A stretch of DNA of 64,000 bases from Gillisia mitskevichiae (GTDB lineage: Bacteria > Bacteroidota > Bacteroidia > Flavobacteriales > Flavobacteriaceae). Below the pieces are notes generated by a model. The model searched no databases and was not told the DNA's origin. It saw only the letters and a list, made by a program, of their open reading frames with translations. The translations under genes and the position numbers were made by a program. How positions within the stretch are numbered: position 1 is the first letter of the stretch; each line of letters begins with the position of its first letter. The DNA is taken from NCBI RefSeq assembly GCF_003634585.1, contig NZ_RBLG01000001.1, forward strand, positions 124,001 to 188,000, in the 5' to 3' direction. Shown here one piece after another: positions 30,015 to 40,117 of the stretch.

Positions 30015-32081
30015 ATGAAAAATAATATAATAGCTTTTGCAGCCTTATTGTTTCTATCCTTTAGTGTGCATGCACAAATAGATAGAAGTAAGCAACCAAA
30101 AGCAGGGCCTGCCCCAAAAATAAATATAGAAGAACCTGAAAGCTTTACTTTAGACAATGGTCTTAAGGTAATGGTGGTAGAAAATCATAAACTTCCAAGG
30201 GTTTCTATGTCTTTAAGGTTAGACAATCCACCAATATTTGAAGATGGAAAAGCAGGTGTTTCTAGCTTAGCGGGACAATTACTTGGTACCGGAACTAAAA
30301 ACATGTCTAAAGACGATTTCAATGAACGTGTTGATTTCTTAGGAGCTAGATTAAATTTTTATTCTAGTGGTGCAAATGCAAATACTTTATCTAAGTATTT
30401 TCCAGAAGTTTTAAAACTGATGGCAGATGGTGCTATAAACCCAAAATTCACAGAAGAAGAATTTTCTAAGGTTAAAGACCGTGAAATTGAAGGTATAAAA
30501 TCTAACGAGAAAAATGTAGCCTTTAATGCCGGAAGAGTAAGATCTGCCTTAGCATACGGGAAAAATCACCCGTACGGTGAATTTGCTACCCAATCTACTG
30601 TTGAAAAATTAACCTTGGCAGATGCACAATCTTTTTACAACACTTATTTCGTCCCTCAAAATGCGTATTTGGTTATTGTTGGAGATGTAGATGAGGATGA
30701 AGTAAAGAAAATGGTAAAAGAAAATTTTTCTAATTGGAAAAAGAAAGCTTTACCAGAATATAAAATGCCAACTGTTTCTAATTTAGAACAAACTCAAATT
30801 CAGTTTGTAGATATGCCTAATGCAGTTCAAAGTGAAATTGCTTTAGTGAACACAATAAACCTAAAACAAAAAGATGAAGATTATTTCGCTGTTTTGGTAG
30901 CTAACAAAATTCTTGGAGGCGGTGGAGAAGCTCGTTTGTTCCTAAATTTGAGAGAGGACAAGGGATATACATACGGAGCATATTCTAGAACTGGAAATGA
31001 TAAATATACTGCTGCAACCTTTGTTGCAAGTGCAAGCGTTAGAAATGCTGTAACAGATAGTTCTGTAGTTGCATTTTTAGATGAGGTTTATAAAATAAGA
31101 AACGAAAAGGTTACTGATAGTGAACTTGCTAATGCAAAAGCTAAGTATACTGGAGATTTCGTGTTGTCTTTAGAACAGCCTGCTACTATTGCTAGATTGG
31201 CTTTAGATGTAGAAACTGAAGATCTTGATGACGACTTTTATGAAGATTACTTAAAAAACATCAATGCAGTTACTGCAGAAGATGTACAACGAGTTGCTAA
31301 AAAATATTTTCTTGCAGATAACTCTAGAATTGTAGTTGTTGGTAAAGGAAGTGATGTGGTAGAAAACTTAGAAAAAATAAACTATAACGGAAAGAAAATT
31401 CCAGTTGTTTATTTTGATAAGGAAGGTAATAAGGTAGATAAGCCAGAATTCAATAAAGCTGTAGATGCTTCAGTTAATGCTGAAAGTATTTTCTCTAATT
31501 ACATTAAAGCGATTGGTGGAAAAGAAGCGGTATCTAAAGCAGAAAGTGTAATGATGGTTGCTCAAGCAGAAATTCAAGGACAAAAATTAGATCTTGAAGT
31601 AAAAACTGCTAATGGAAAATCTTCTCAAAAAATCGCTATGAGCGGGAATGTTCTAAGCAAGCAAGTATATAATGGAGAAACTGGATTTACAGTAGCACAA
31701 GGACAAAAAATAGACTTTACAGAAAAGCAATTAATGTCTGCTAAAGCAGATGCTAATCCTTTTCCAGAATTAGATTCAAAAAACGCTAAAGTTATGGGTA
31801 TCGAACCAGTAGACGGTAAAGATGCTTACGCTGTAGCTTTAAGTGAAGATAAAACTGCTTACTACGATGTAGAAAGTGGATTAAAAGTTAAGTCTGTAAA
31901 TAAAGTATCTCAAGGAGATCAAACTATGGAAGTTCCTGTTTCTTACAGTAACTATCAAGAAGTAAGCGGAATTAAATTTCCATTTACGATCTCTCAATCA
32001 ATGGGACCTCAAACATTCGATTTTAAGGTGCAAACCCTTAAGGTGAATGAAGGAGTATCTGATGAAGATTTTATGGAATAA
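30015..32081 (+). CDS. M16 family protein without zinc motif, fused to a LolA-like domain
   Basis: 688 residues, about 240 more than its partner. Signal peptide 1-21 (ends VHAQI). Residues about 40-460 have the two-lobed M16 fold, but where the first gene has HFFEH this one reads GVSSLAGQLLGTG, so it cannot bind zinc. The R/Y-type element LREDKGYTYGAYSR is kept. Residues about 485-688, from ESIFSNYIKAIGGKEAVSKA on, form an extra beta-rich domain that resembles outer-membrane lipoprotein-sorting (LolA-like) proteins: a YYDVESGLKVK strand pair and PVSYSNYQEVSGIKFPF. I infer that it is the non-catalytic partner of the upstream peptidase. A bidirectional terminator follows. Confidence 0.88.
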   Translation: MKNNIIAFAALLFLSFSVHAQIDRSKQPKAGPAPKINIEEPESFTLDNGLKVMVVENHKLPRVSMSLRLDNPPIFEDGKAGVSSLAGQLLGTGTKNMSKDDFNERVDFLGARLNFYSSGANANTLSKYFPEVLKLMADGAINPKFTEEEFSKVKDREIEGIKSNEKNVAFNAGRVRSALAYGKNHPYGEFATQSTVEKLTLADAQSFYNTYFVPQNAYLVIVGDVDEDEVKKMVKENFSNWKKKALPEYKMPTVSNLEQTQIQFVDMPNAVQSEIALVNTINLKQKDEDYFAVLVANKILGGGGEARLFLNLREDKGYTYGAYSRTGNDKYTAATFVASASVRNAVTDSSVVAFLDEVYKIRNEKVTDSELANAKAKYTGDFVLSLEQPATIARLALDVETEDLDDDFYEDYLKNINAVTAEDVQRVAKKYFLADNSRIVVVGKGSDVVENLEKINYNGKKIPVVYFDKEGNKVDKPEFNKAVDASVNAESIFSNYIKAIGGKEAVSKAESVMMVAQAEIQGQKLDLEVKTANGKSSQKIAMSGNVLSKQVYNGETGFTVAQGQKIDFTEKQLMSAKADANPFPELDSKNAKVMGIEPVDGKDAYAVALSEDKTAYYDVESGLKVKSVNKVSQGDQTMEVPVSYSNYQEVSGIKFPFTISQSMGPQTFDFKVQTLKVNEGVSDEDFME

Positions 32082-32100
32082 TCTTTTTTATTAATGTTGA

Positions 32101-32130
32101 AAGAGCCGGCCATTATTGGTCGGCTTTTTT
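32101..32130. terminator. Terminator between the M16 pair and the exporter gene
   Basis: AGCCGGCC...GGTCGGCT stem followed by TTTTTT. It overlaps the last codons of the convergent exporter gene. Confidence 0.8.
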
Positions 32131-33021
32131 GTTTTTAGTATATAAATTTTTCGATCTATTTACCAGAAAAACACCCAGTAAAATAATAAGCATAGATATT
32201 AGCTGAAATCCACTAAATACTTCTCCATCTAGAAAACCCCAGCCTAATGCCACTAAAGGAATAGTGTAAGTTACAGAAGTTGAAAACACTGGATCTGAGA
32301 TTTGAATAAGTCGGTTAAAGATCACCATCGCAATTCCAGTACCTATTACTCCTAATATTAGCACGTAAATTATTGAAGTTGATATCACTTCATTACTAAA
32401 TATTTCTTCAAAAGAGAAACCTGTTAGAAGTAATACTACAAAAGATGGCAAGAGTAAAACCAAAAAGTTCCCTGCAGTTATTCCTAAGGCAGATATACCA
32501 TGCATATATCGCTTTATAATATTCACATTTAAAGCATAACAAGCTGCAGCAATTATTACCAAACCAGAATAAAGATAATTCTGATCTGGGTTTACCTGTG
32601 CTCCACTAAATATTAATCCCAGGGTTCCAAGTAATCCTATTACAACTCCTAATACCTTATTCTGGGTAAAAGCCATTTTAAAAAATAAGACTCCAAAAAT
32701 TAAGGTCATTAATGGTGTGGTAGCATTCAAAATAGAAGCCACTGCACTATCAATTTCAGTTTCAGCAAATGCAAAAAGATATACTGGGAAGAAAGAGCCT
32801 ATAAATGCTGAAATTGAGATCCATTTCCATTGGGATATACTAAGCTTACTAATACTTTTAAAGCCAATTAACACCAGAAATAACGAAGCGAAAATTATTC
32901 TAAAAGACCCTAGTTGTAATGCGCTAAGCCCTATAAGTCCCTTTTTAATAAGAATGAAGGAACTTCCCCAAACTAAAGATAATAAGATCAAATAGATCCA
33001 TTTAAGGTTTTTTAGCGGCAT
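32113..33021 (-). CDS. EamA/DMT family transporter
   Basis: 302 residues, ten membrane helices in two homologous EamA halves (about 1-140 and 150-290), the standard plan for drug/metabolite exporters of the RhaT type. Typical blocks: SLVWGSSFILIKKGL near the N-terminus and SVTYTIPLVALGWGFLDGE in the second half. The substrate cannot be predicted. It is transcribed alone. Confidence 0.85.
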   Translation of the reverse strand: MPLKNLKWIYLILLSLVWGSSFILIKKGLIGLSALQLGSFRIIFASLFLVLIGFKSISKLSISQWKWISISAFIGSFFPVYLFAFAETEIDSAVASILNATTPLMTLIFGVLFFKMAFTQNKVLGVVIGLLGTLGLIFSGAQVNPDQNYLYSGLVIIAAACYALNVNIIKRYMHGISALGITAGNFLVLLLPSFVVLLLTGFSFEEIFSNEVISTSIIYVLILGVIGTGIAMVIFNRLIQISDPVFSTSVTYTIPLVALGWGFLDGEVFSGFQLISMLIILLGVFLVNRSKNLYTKNKKADQ

Positions 33022-33092
33022 AGGGTAGATATAGTATTATTAGAGCTCGCGAAAGTACTATAAAACCCCCAAGCTTAAAATGCTAAACAAAG

Positions 33093-33133
33093 AAAAGGTC
33101 TGAAATATGAGAGATTCATATTTCAGACCTTTT
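33093..33133 (-). terminator. Terminator of the susC-susD operon
   Basis: AAAAGGTCTGAAATATGA paired with TCATATTTCAGACCTTTT, an 18-base perfect stem with a 5-base loop, 17 bases past the susD stop. T-rich on the minus-strand 3' side. Confidence 0.9.
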
Positions 33134-33150
33134 AAATTATTAAACCTATT

Positions 33151-34479
33151 TTATTGATTCTCCGTTAGAGGAATTGGGAATTGAGTAAACACATCGTCAC
33201 CCTCCCTATCTATAGGTAGCTCATCTAACCTATTATATCTTCTCACATCTATCCATCGATGACCTTCGGCATAAAGAGAATATCTCCTTTGCTTCAACAT
33301 TTCATCAATTAAAGATTCTGAATCTGTAGGCCCGGTGTAAGGGTTAAGATTTGCGCTTTCTCGAATTATATTCAGCGCATTCACTGCTTCATCCGGATTA
33401 AGCGTAATATTGGCTTCTGCGTATAAAAGAATTAATTCCTCATTTCTTATAATCGGGATATTATCTATTAGTGATGTATATCTAAAAACAGCATAGTTTC
33501 CAGAAAGACCGTCCTGACTAAGAGGTGCATCCAACTCTACAACCTTGCCTAAGCGATTATCACCCGACTCTGCATCTGTAACAAAAGAAGATTGTGCAAC
33601 TCTTGAGTTAGCAGAAGTTATTCCATCTATAGAGACAAATAATGGGTTTACAATATCTTTTGGGTCTAATGAGAAATTGTAATATACCCCAGTGTCTAAA
33701 TCCTCGCCACTCAAGTTTAAGAAAGAATCCTCTAAAAAGGCTAAAGTTCCTGAATCATCTCCTTGATAAGCTGCAACTCTAGCTGAAATAGCCTTATTAA
33801 ATTTCAAGAACGATGAAGGTGATTCAAATCCATTAAACCCATTAGAAAGGATAAAGGGGAAATCTGAACCTCCACTTTCAAGGTCTGATGCCCCATCTTC
33901 TAAAATTGTTCTAATCTCAGATAATGAAGCATCATAAGATAAAAATGGGCCTAAATTATTTTCATCTGCAACATCTACACGAATTCCATTTTGGTATGTT
34001 AAATTCAAATTCAGAAGTAATTCATAGCCGATAAATGTTTTGAGAAAACCTTTAGTAGCTGTTATTTCCTGTTCTGTAAATTGTGCAGAAAGATCTTGAC
34101 CTTCTAAAAAGCCTAAAATTAAATTAGCGTTTTTCACAGTTCTATATCTAGAACCCCAAGGAGCGGTAATATAAAATGTATTATTATCTAATGTTAGATC
34201 TTCTTTACCAAGCATATCACTTGTAAATCGAGGATCTGAAGCTGAAAATCGATAATATTCACGTCCCAAAACTCCGGTATCATCAAAATAAGTACCCAAT
34301 CTTAGTCTGGAACTATACAAAATACCTCCAACTAAATCCTGCAAATCTCCTCTATTTAAATTATTTTCAAAAGCATCCACCTCAGCATTATTTAAATCTG
34401 AAAATTCCTGCACTTCACAGGAAGTGATAGAAACAATTACTAAACTGAGCAATAGAATTTTATTTATATATGTTTTCAT
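33151..34479 (-). CDS. SusD/RagB family outer-membrane nutrient-binding lipoprotein
   Basis: 442 residues. Lipoprotein signal ending SITSC (lipid cysteine at about 21). Family blocks include LRLGTYFDDTGV, WGSRYRTVKNANLILGF, IRNEELILLYAEANI and the C-terminal LLKQRRYSLYAEGHRWIDVRRY-type stretch (read as KQRRYSLYAEGHRWIDVRRY). It binds the substrate at the cell surface and works as the lid of the SusC channel encoded 12 bases upstream. There is no glycosidase, sulfatase or peptidase in the operon, so the substrate class is not evident. Confidence 0.93.
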   Translation of the reverse strand: MKTYINKILLLSLVIVSITSCEVQEFSDLNNAEVDAFENNLNRGDLQDLVGGILYSSRLRLGTYFDDTGVLGREYYRFSASDPRFTSDMLGKEDLTLDNNTFYITAPWGSRYRTVKNANLILGFLEGQDLSAQFTEQEITATKGFLKTFIGYELLLNLNLTYQNGIRVDVADENNLGPFLSYDASLSEIRTILEDGASDLESGGSDFPFILSNGFNGFESPSSFLKFNKAISARVAAYQGDDSGTLAFLEDSFLNLSGEDLDTGVYYNFSLDPKDIVNPLFVSIDGITSANSRVAQSSFVTDAESGDNRLGKVVELDAPLSQDGLSGNYAVFRYTSLIDNIPIIRNEELILLYAEANITLNPDEAVNALNIIRESANLNPYTGPTDSESLIDEMLKQRRYSLYAEGHRWIDVRRYNRLDELPIDREGDDVFTQFPIPLTENQ

Positions 34480-34491
34480 AGTTTTAGTTTT

Positions 34492-37452
34492 TTAGAAGTT
34501 TACAGATAAGTTAAATAAAAACCTTTTTGAAGATGGGAACGGTAAGACATCAACCCCTGTAAATATGGATCCTCCTCCAAAATTTGACACTTCTGGATCG
34601 TAACTATTATAATCGAAAATATTTATTAAGTTGGTTCCAGAAAATCCTAATTTAATACTATTTATACTACCATTTAAAATTGCCTCTAGGGTTTCACTTT
34701 GAATGGTGTAGTACAATCCAACCTCTCTTAATCGAACATAAGATGCATCTTCTGTATGCACACTTGCATTTGCTCCGGGTCTAAATTGACCATTTGGCAA
34801 TTCGCCATCTGGGTCAGCTCCAAAATCATCAAAATCATGACTAGTTTGGTTTAAATCGGTTAATAAAGTAGTTAAATTAACATTTTCCCCGCCTTGTTTC
34901 CATTGCCATAGCATCGTAAACTGGAAGTTCTTGTATTCTAAATTATTATTGAATGCCATCTGAAAGTCTGGCTCTGCATCTCCAACCACTCTCAATCCTT
35001 CTGGAAATGAACCAATTATTTGGGTAGCACTTTTGCCTTCTTCAATTCTAAACGAACCTAAACCTGCACCAAAAGCTCCAAGATTAAATGGCGGCACTCT
35101 TAACTCGGTGATTTTAGATTTGTTTTTGAAAAAATTAATTCCTAGATCCCATTGGAAATCCTCTGTTACTATAGGTCTAGTATCAAGAGAAAGCTCAATT
35201 CCCTTATTTTCTAAACTCCCAGCATTAACATATTGTCTAGTAAATCCTGTTGAAGGTTCTAGATCTGCAAGTAAAATTAAATCATCAACCGTTTTTACAT
35301 AGTAAGTTGCTGAAAGACCTATTCTTCCATTCAAAAAGTTTACATCTGTACCAAATTCTAATTCTTTTTGCCGTTCAGATTTTAAATTTGCATCTCCACG
35401 AATCCCTACTAAACTTATCCCCAATACTCCATCTGTTGAAAAAGCATCATAAGAGGTGAATAAAGCGCCAAATGGTGGGAAATTCCCTGCTTCTCCATAG
35501 GCTACACGAAGTTTAAACTGATTCCATATAGAATTGCTATTCCAAAATTCGAATTCATTTAAATTCACCGCTAAAGAAGCTTTGGGATAATAAAACAACT
35601 CTGTTGCGTCTCCATTATTAGAAGATTTATCACCCCTTACCCCTAAAGTGGCAATAAACATATCTTTATAATTAACCTCTTCTTGCGCAAAAATACCTGA
35701 GTTCTCCTGTAACAATCTTGTTTGGTCTGACCCTGTGTTTGCAGCCTGATCTACATTTGTTTCTGAAGCAACTAAACCAGTTGCAGTTATAAGTTCGGTG
35801 TTCTGATCGAAATATTCTCGTGTAATACCTAATTGAGTTCTAAAATTTATATTACTATCTGTAAAATAATTATGCACTAAGAAACCCGATAAATTGTAGT
35901 TTTTATTTTGGGTATCTCCTTGTACAGAAACCCCATTCAATCCACCATTTATAAGCTTTTGTCCCTGCAATGCTTTTGGAAATAGAGCCCTTGTTTTCTG
36001 CCCGTAATAATCAAGTCCTCCTCTCAATATTAACTCAAGGTTAGAATTATCTGCTTTATAGATATCTAAGTTTGCAGAACCTCCCATGATAATTCTGTTT
36101 ACCGTTTCATTATTCTTAACTAAATCTCGGGTTTGCAATGGATTTGAGGTGTTATTTGGATGGTCTGGATATATCCCGTTCTCATTTGGAAATAATGCGT
36201 CCCAGGGTCTTGTAGCTGTTAACGCGATCCCTATAGTTGCTCCTGAATTGTCATTATTAAAGAAACCTCTGTCTGAAGAAGAGTTTATAAAATTTGAACT
36301 CAAGGATAATTTCAGGAAATCGGTTGGAGTATGATCTAGGTTTAAACGCAGAGAAGTTTTTTCATATCCAGTATTTTTAACGATCCCATCTTCATCATTG
36401 TAAGTCACACCCGCAAAAAACCTGGTTTTTTCACTTCCACCACTCATACTAAAGTTGGTAATATTAATTAATCCCTTCTCTCCGTATATTTCATCTTCAT
36501 AATCTACAAGTGTTCCAGCATCTCTTGCTGCAACATATGCAGCTCTATCTGCTTCGCCAAAACTATCTAGAACACGTTGTTCTGTATAATCTCTAACTCC
36601 TAAAAGATTAATTGCCTCTGTCCAACCCATAGATTGCGAAAACCTGAATTTTGTTTCTCCAGCTTTCCCTCGTTTTGTGGTGATAATTACTACACCAGCT
36701 GCTGCTCCCGAACCATAAATGGCTGCCGCAGAAGCTCCTTTAAGTATCTCTATATTCGCAATATCTTCAGGATTGATATCTGCAATTCTATTTGTTGGGT
36801 TATCTTGATTAGAAGCACTTCCTCCAGATGCCGCGGCAGAAACTGTATTAAGTCCGGCTGCAATAGAAGAGTTATCTACATAAACTCCATCTATAATATA
36901 TAAAGGCTGCGTATTTCCCTGTATAGAAGTAGCCCCTCTTAGTTTTATAGAAAGTCCACCTCCTGGTGCACCAGAGTTGGCATTCACAACAGCTCCTGCA
37001 AATTTACCATAGAAAGCTCCATCCAAAGTTGGCGGTGGCGTTGTTCCAATTAGTTCTTCTGCAGATATAGAAGCTACTGCGTTGGCAGAATTGGTTCTTT
37101 TAATAGACGTAGCGAGTCCAGTTACCACTACCTCATCTAAGGCAGCTGCTGCTTCAACAAAACTCACATTAATAGGTGAATTTTGGGTGACTACTCGCTC
37201 CTGAGTTTCATAACCTATATACGAGAATACTAAGGTTGCAGGTAAGGATTCAACAGATAACGAAAAATTTCCGTCTAGATCACTTGTTGTACCATTGGAA
37301 GTGCCTTTTTGAATAACATTTACAAAAGGAACGGCTTCCCCCGTCGACTCATTAATTGTTTTACCTGTTAAAGTTTCTTGGGCGAAAACCGCCACTGGAA
37401 AAATAAACAGAAAGAGCATCAAGTTGATGCTAGAAAGTTGGTTGTGCCTCAT
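34492..37452 (-). CDS. SusC/RagA family TonB-linked outer-membrane transporter
   Basis: 986 residues. Signal peptide 1-24 (ends VFAQE), an N-terminal carboxypeptidase-regulatory-like domain (about 27-105, GKTINESTGEAVPFVNVIQK), the TonB box region with DEVVVTGLA, the plug with GSGAAAGVVIITTKRGKAG, and a large barrel ending in LFNLSVNF. It imports oligomeric nutrients together with SusD. No regulator (HTCS, SARP or ECF sigma) is beside it. The operon of just susC and susD ends in a strong terminator. Confidence 0.95.
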   Translation of the reverse strand: MRHNQLSSINLMLFLFIFPVAVFAQETLTGKTINESTGEAVPFVNVIQKGTSNGTTSDLDGNFSLSVESLPATLVFSYIGYETQERVVTQNSPINVSFVEAAAALDEVVVTGLATSIKRTNSANAVASISAEELIGTTPPPTLDGAFYGKFAGAVVNANSGAPGGGLSIKLRGATSIQGNTQPLYIIDGVYVDNSSIAAGLNTVSAAASGGSASNQDNPTNRIADINPEDIANIEILKGASAAAIYGSGAAAGVVIITTKRGKAGETKFRFSQSMGWTEAINLLGVRDYTEQRVLDSFGEADRAAYVAARDAGTLVDYEDEIYGEKGLINITNFSMSGGSEKTRFFAGVTYNDEDGIVKNTGYEKTSLRLNLDHTPTDFLKLSLSSNFINSSSDRGFFNNDNSGATIGIALTATRPWDALFPNENGIYPDHPNNTSNPLQTRDLVKNNETVNRIIMGGSANLDIYKADNSNLELILRGGLDYYGQKTRALFPKALQGQKLINGGLNGVSVQGDTQNKNYNLSGFLVHNYFTDSNINFRTQLGITREYFDQNTELITATGLVASETNVDQAANTGSDQTRLLQENSGIFAQEEVNYKDMFIATLGVRGDKSSNNGDATELFYYPKASLAVNLNEFEFWNSNSIWNQFKLRVAYGEAGNFPPFGALFTSYDAFSTDGVLGISLVGIRGDANLKSERQKELEFGTDVNFLNGRIGLSATYYVKTVDDLILLADLEPSTGFTRQYVNAGSLENKGIELSLDTRPIVTEDFQWDLGINFFKNKSKITELRVPPFNLGAFGAGLGSFRIEEGKSATQIIGSFPEGLRVVGDAEPDFQMAFNNNLEYKNFQFTMLWQWKQGGENVNLTTLLTDLNQTSHDFDDFGADPDGELPNGQFRPGANASVHTEDASYVRLREVGLYYTIQSETLEAILNGSINSIKLGFSGTNLINIFDYNSYDPEVSNFGGGSIFTGVDVLPFPSSKRFLFNLSVNF

Positions 37453-37578
37453 AATTTTGGTTTTAATTAATAAATGCCAAAAACATGGTCAAATAGAAGA
37501 TTCAAGGAAAAGTTAAATTAAATAAAAAAAACCATTTAAAATGTTAAAACACTGAAAAATAAAGGCTTAGCGTAAACC

Positions 37579-38139
37579 CTAGTTCCATTTTAAGGATTCC
37601 ATTAATCTTTTTATATCAGATTTAATGTAGGAAGCTGCAGGCATTATAGAATCAAAATTAGGTTTTTGATTAAAATATAGAGAGCCTGTCATAAAGTGTT
37701 TAACACTATCTGTAACATAAAATTGCGCTTGAGAAGCAGCATCTCCATCTATTTCATAAAACATTCCATAGGTTTTATGTTCTGGATTCACATAAACATC
37801 TCCTTCTATAAAATCTGCTTTAATAGTGTGTTGTAAAGGTAGCTTTTGAGAGTCCATCAATAAAGAATCTAGGTTATTGTGAACTTCCTGATAAGTAATA
37901 AAAACAGAAGCATTCAGTTTTGGATAATTAAGATTTATCCAACAAGGTACTGAGCCTTTTGATCTTACAATGCTTGCCATAGAATTAATCTCAAAACTAT
38001 ATGGGCAATCTAAATTTGTTTCTACGTAGTTGGCGGCAGGAAATTCAAGACTCAAGAATGCTTTCGGTTTAGGAAGCACTTCATCTTTACATGAAATAAA
38101 AACCGAGAGAATTAATAATATGATACTTATTCTTTTCAT
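37579..38139 (-). CDS. gldD: Gliding motility lipoprotein GldD
   Basis: 186 residues. Lipoprotein signal ending VFISC (about residue 17), then PKAFLSLEFPAANY, YSFEINSMA and the C-terminal KSDIKRLMESLKW, as in GldD. The protein is needed for gliding in Flavobacterium johnsoniae and for the type IX secretion-dependent gliding apparatus, acting at the cell envelope. Its neighbours gldE and ssb are in the same order known for flavobacteria. Confidence 0.93.
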   Translation of the reverse strand: MKRISIILLILSVFISCKDEVLPKPKAFLSLEFPAANYVETNLDCPYSFEINSMASIVRSKGSVPCWINLNYPKLNASVFITYQEVHNNLDSLLMDSQKLPLQHTIKADFIEGDVYVNPEHKTYGMFYEIDGDAASQAQFYVTDSVKHFMTGSLYFNQKPNFDSIMPAASYIKSDIKRLMESLKWN

Positions 38140-38187
38140 CTTGAAAATTGTGAAACAAATTATGAGTATTAATATTTAGACCTAAGT

Positions 38188-39525
38188 CTAATCTTCTGAA
38201 GATTTTTCTGACTCAATACTTAATTTGATCTGCTTTATTCTTTTATCGTCTATCACCTCTATTGTAAAGTGATAGTTCTGAAAAATGATCTTTTCATTAC
38301 GCTTAGGAAAGCTTCCCGAGATCTCTAGCAAAAAGCCTGCAAGCGTATCGGATTCCCCTTTGTTTTCTTCAAAATTTGAAGAATCATCCAATTTTATGAT
38401 CTTATAAAAATCCTTTAAAGGAGTCTTACCTTCAAATATAAAATTAGATTCATCTAACTTAGAGAAAACAAGATCTTCATCATCAAATTCATCACTAATA
38501 TCACCTACAATTTCTTCAATTATATCTTCAAGAGATACTAATCCACTGGTTCCTCCATATTCATCTACAACGATCGCCAAATGAATTTTTTTATCCTTAA
38601 ACTCGTTTAAGAGATCATCCAATTTTTTGTTTTCAGGAATAAAATAAGGTTCTCGCAATAGTGAGGTCCATTCAAAATCTTTTCGATCTAAAAATGGCAA
38701 AAGATCTTTCACATATAGAATACCGCTTACCTGATCTATATTTTCCTTATAAACAGGAATCCTAGAAAACCCATTACTAACTATTTCTGGAATAATCTCC
38801 TTATAAGTTTGGCTCTCTTTTAAAGCAAAAATATCCATTCTTGGGCGCATTACCTGCTTGGTGTCGGTATTTCCAAAAGAAACAATCCCTCTTAAAATTT
38901 TCTGCTCTTCATGGGTAGTATCTTCATCTCTTGTCATTTCTAATGCTTGCGAAAGATGATCTACACTTAAAAACCCTTTTTGCTTTCCTAGTTTATCATG
39001 AATATAAATGGTCACTGCTCTCATAGGAGTGCTAAGCGGTGAAATTAAAAAGTCTAAAACATTTAATGGATAAGCCATTAAATTACTGAATTTCACATTA
39101 TTTCTACTTGCATAAACTTTCGGCAAGATCTCGCCAAAAAGCAAAATAAGAAAGGTTACAATTCCAACTTCAATAATAAACTTGAAATTTATCCCCAAGA
39201 AAACAGCATTCATATTCCCAAAGAACTCATCTGTTACTGTATCAAATAGTAACACTATAGCAATGTTTATAGTGTTATTAGCCACTAAAATAGTAGCCAG
39301 CAATTTCTTAGGCTTCTCTAGTAGTCTTGTAACGATTTTTTGAGCATTTGTTCTTTTACCGGTCTCTCCAAGAAAATCTGAAGGTGTAAGAGAGAAAAAA
39401 GCAACCTCTGCACCAGATATAAGTGCAGAGCAAATTAATAGTGCAACAAGTATAATAAGACTTAATACCTGCGAAAATTCTAGTGTTATAAACGATAAAA
39501 TTAAACTGGGAGGATCTGGATCCAA
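38188..39525 (-). CDS. gldE: Gliding motility-associated protein GldE (HlyC/CorC family)
   Basis: 445 residues. An N-terminal DUF21 membrane region (four helices, about 10-190), a pair of CBS domains (about 200-335, with MRPRMDIFALKES and FSRIPVYKENIDQVSGILYVKDLLP) and a CorC/HlyC domain at the C-terminus (about 350-430). The order and the neighbour gldD identify GldE. Its family also includes ion-related transport proteins; its exact role in gliding is not settled. It starts 21 bases after the ssb stop, so ssb, gldE and gldD are probably co-transcribed. Confidence 0.93.
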   Translation of the reverse strand: MDPDPPSLILSFITLEFSQVLSLIILVALLICSALISGAEVAFFSLTPSDFLGETGKRTNAQKIVTRLLEKPKKLLATILVANNTINIAIVLLFDTVTDEFFGNMNAVFLGINFKFIIEVGIVTFLILLFGEILPKVYASRNNVKFSNLMAYPLNVLDFLISPLSTPMRAVTIYIHDKLGKQKGFLSVDHLSQALEMTRDEDTTHEEQKILRGIVSFGNTDTKQVMRPRMDIFALKESQTYKEIIPEIVSNGFSRIPVYKENIDQVSGILYVKDLLPFLDRKDFEWTSLLREPYFIPENKKLDDLLNEFKDKKIHLAIVVDEYGGTSGLVSLEDIIEEIVGDISDEFDDEDLVFSKLDESNFIFEGKTPLKDFYKIIKLDDSSNFEENKGESDTLAGFLLEISGSFPKRNEKIIFQNYHFTIEVIDDKRIKQIKLSIESEKSSED

Positions 39526-39546
39526 ATGCTTATGTTTTAGTTAGAC

Positions 39547-40005
39547 TTAGAAAGGCAAATCATCTTCTTCTTCATTGCCTTTAGTTTGATTGGCAAAAGT
39601 ATCATTTTTAGTATTGGAATCGGGTTTTGCTGAAGCTGAATTTTGTGCTGGATTTGCTGCAGTTTCATTCTTAGGAGTCAAAAATGTGAAATCTGTACAT
39701 TGAATTTCAACCGAATATCTCTCGATTCCTTTATCATCTGTCCATTTTCTGCTTTTCAACCTGCCTTCAACATACACCTTATCCCCTTTTTTAAGGTATT
39801 TCTCACAGATTTCTGCGGCCTTATTTCGTACTACTATATTATGCCACTCTGTATTTTCCACACGTTGCCCGGTAGACTTATTTGTGTAAACTTCATTAGT
39901 AGCTAATGGGAAACGTCCAATAGCCCCGCCTCCTTCAAAATAATGCATTTTCACATCGTCCCCTGTATGCCCAATCAGCATTACTTTATTAAGTGTACCC
40001 GTCAT
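39547..40005 (-). CDS. ssb: Single-stranded DNA-binding protein
   Basis: 152 residues. N-terminal OB-fold domain (about 1-110: MTGTLNKVMLIGHTGDDVKM, TEWHNIVVRNKAAEICEKYL, GDKVYVEGRLKSRKW), then a flexible linker rich in Asn, Ala and Lys, and the acidic tip EEEDDLPF that recruits partner proteins. SSB coats single-stranded DNA during replication and repair. It is 112 bases downstream of mutY and 21 bases ahead of gldE. Confidence 0.95.
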   Translation of the reverse strand: MTGTLNKVMLIGHTGDDVKMHYFEGGGAIGRFPLATNEVYTNKSTGQRVENTEWHNIVVRNKAAEICEKYLKKGDKVYVEGRLKSRKWTDDKGIERYSVEIQCTDFTFLTPKNETAANPAQNSASAKPDSNTKNDTFANQTKGNEEEDDLPF

Positions 40006-40117
40006 TATATTCTATTTAATATTTAGCAAATTTTATAATTTAAAAATAAAGAAATTTATTTAGTATGCCCACTTATTCATATCAATATTCCTACTTTAAA
40101 ATCTTTTGAATTTGAAG

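Noticed and set aside
36634-36903. Plus-strand open frame of 89 codons opposite the susC gene, cysteine-rich
   Set aside because: It is an antisense shadow of the plug region of SusC; its composition reflects the complement of Gly/Ser/Thr codons.
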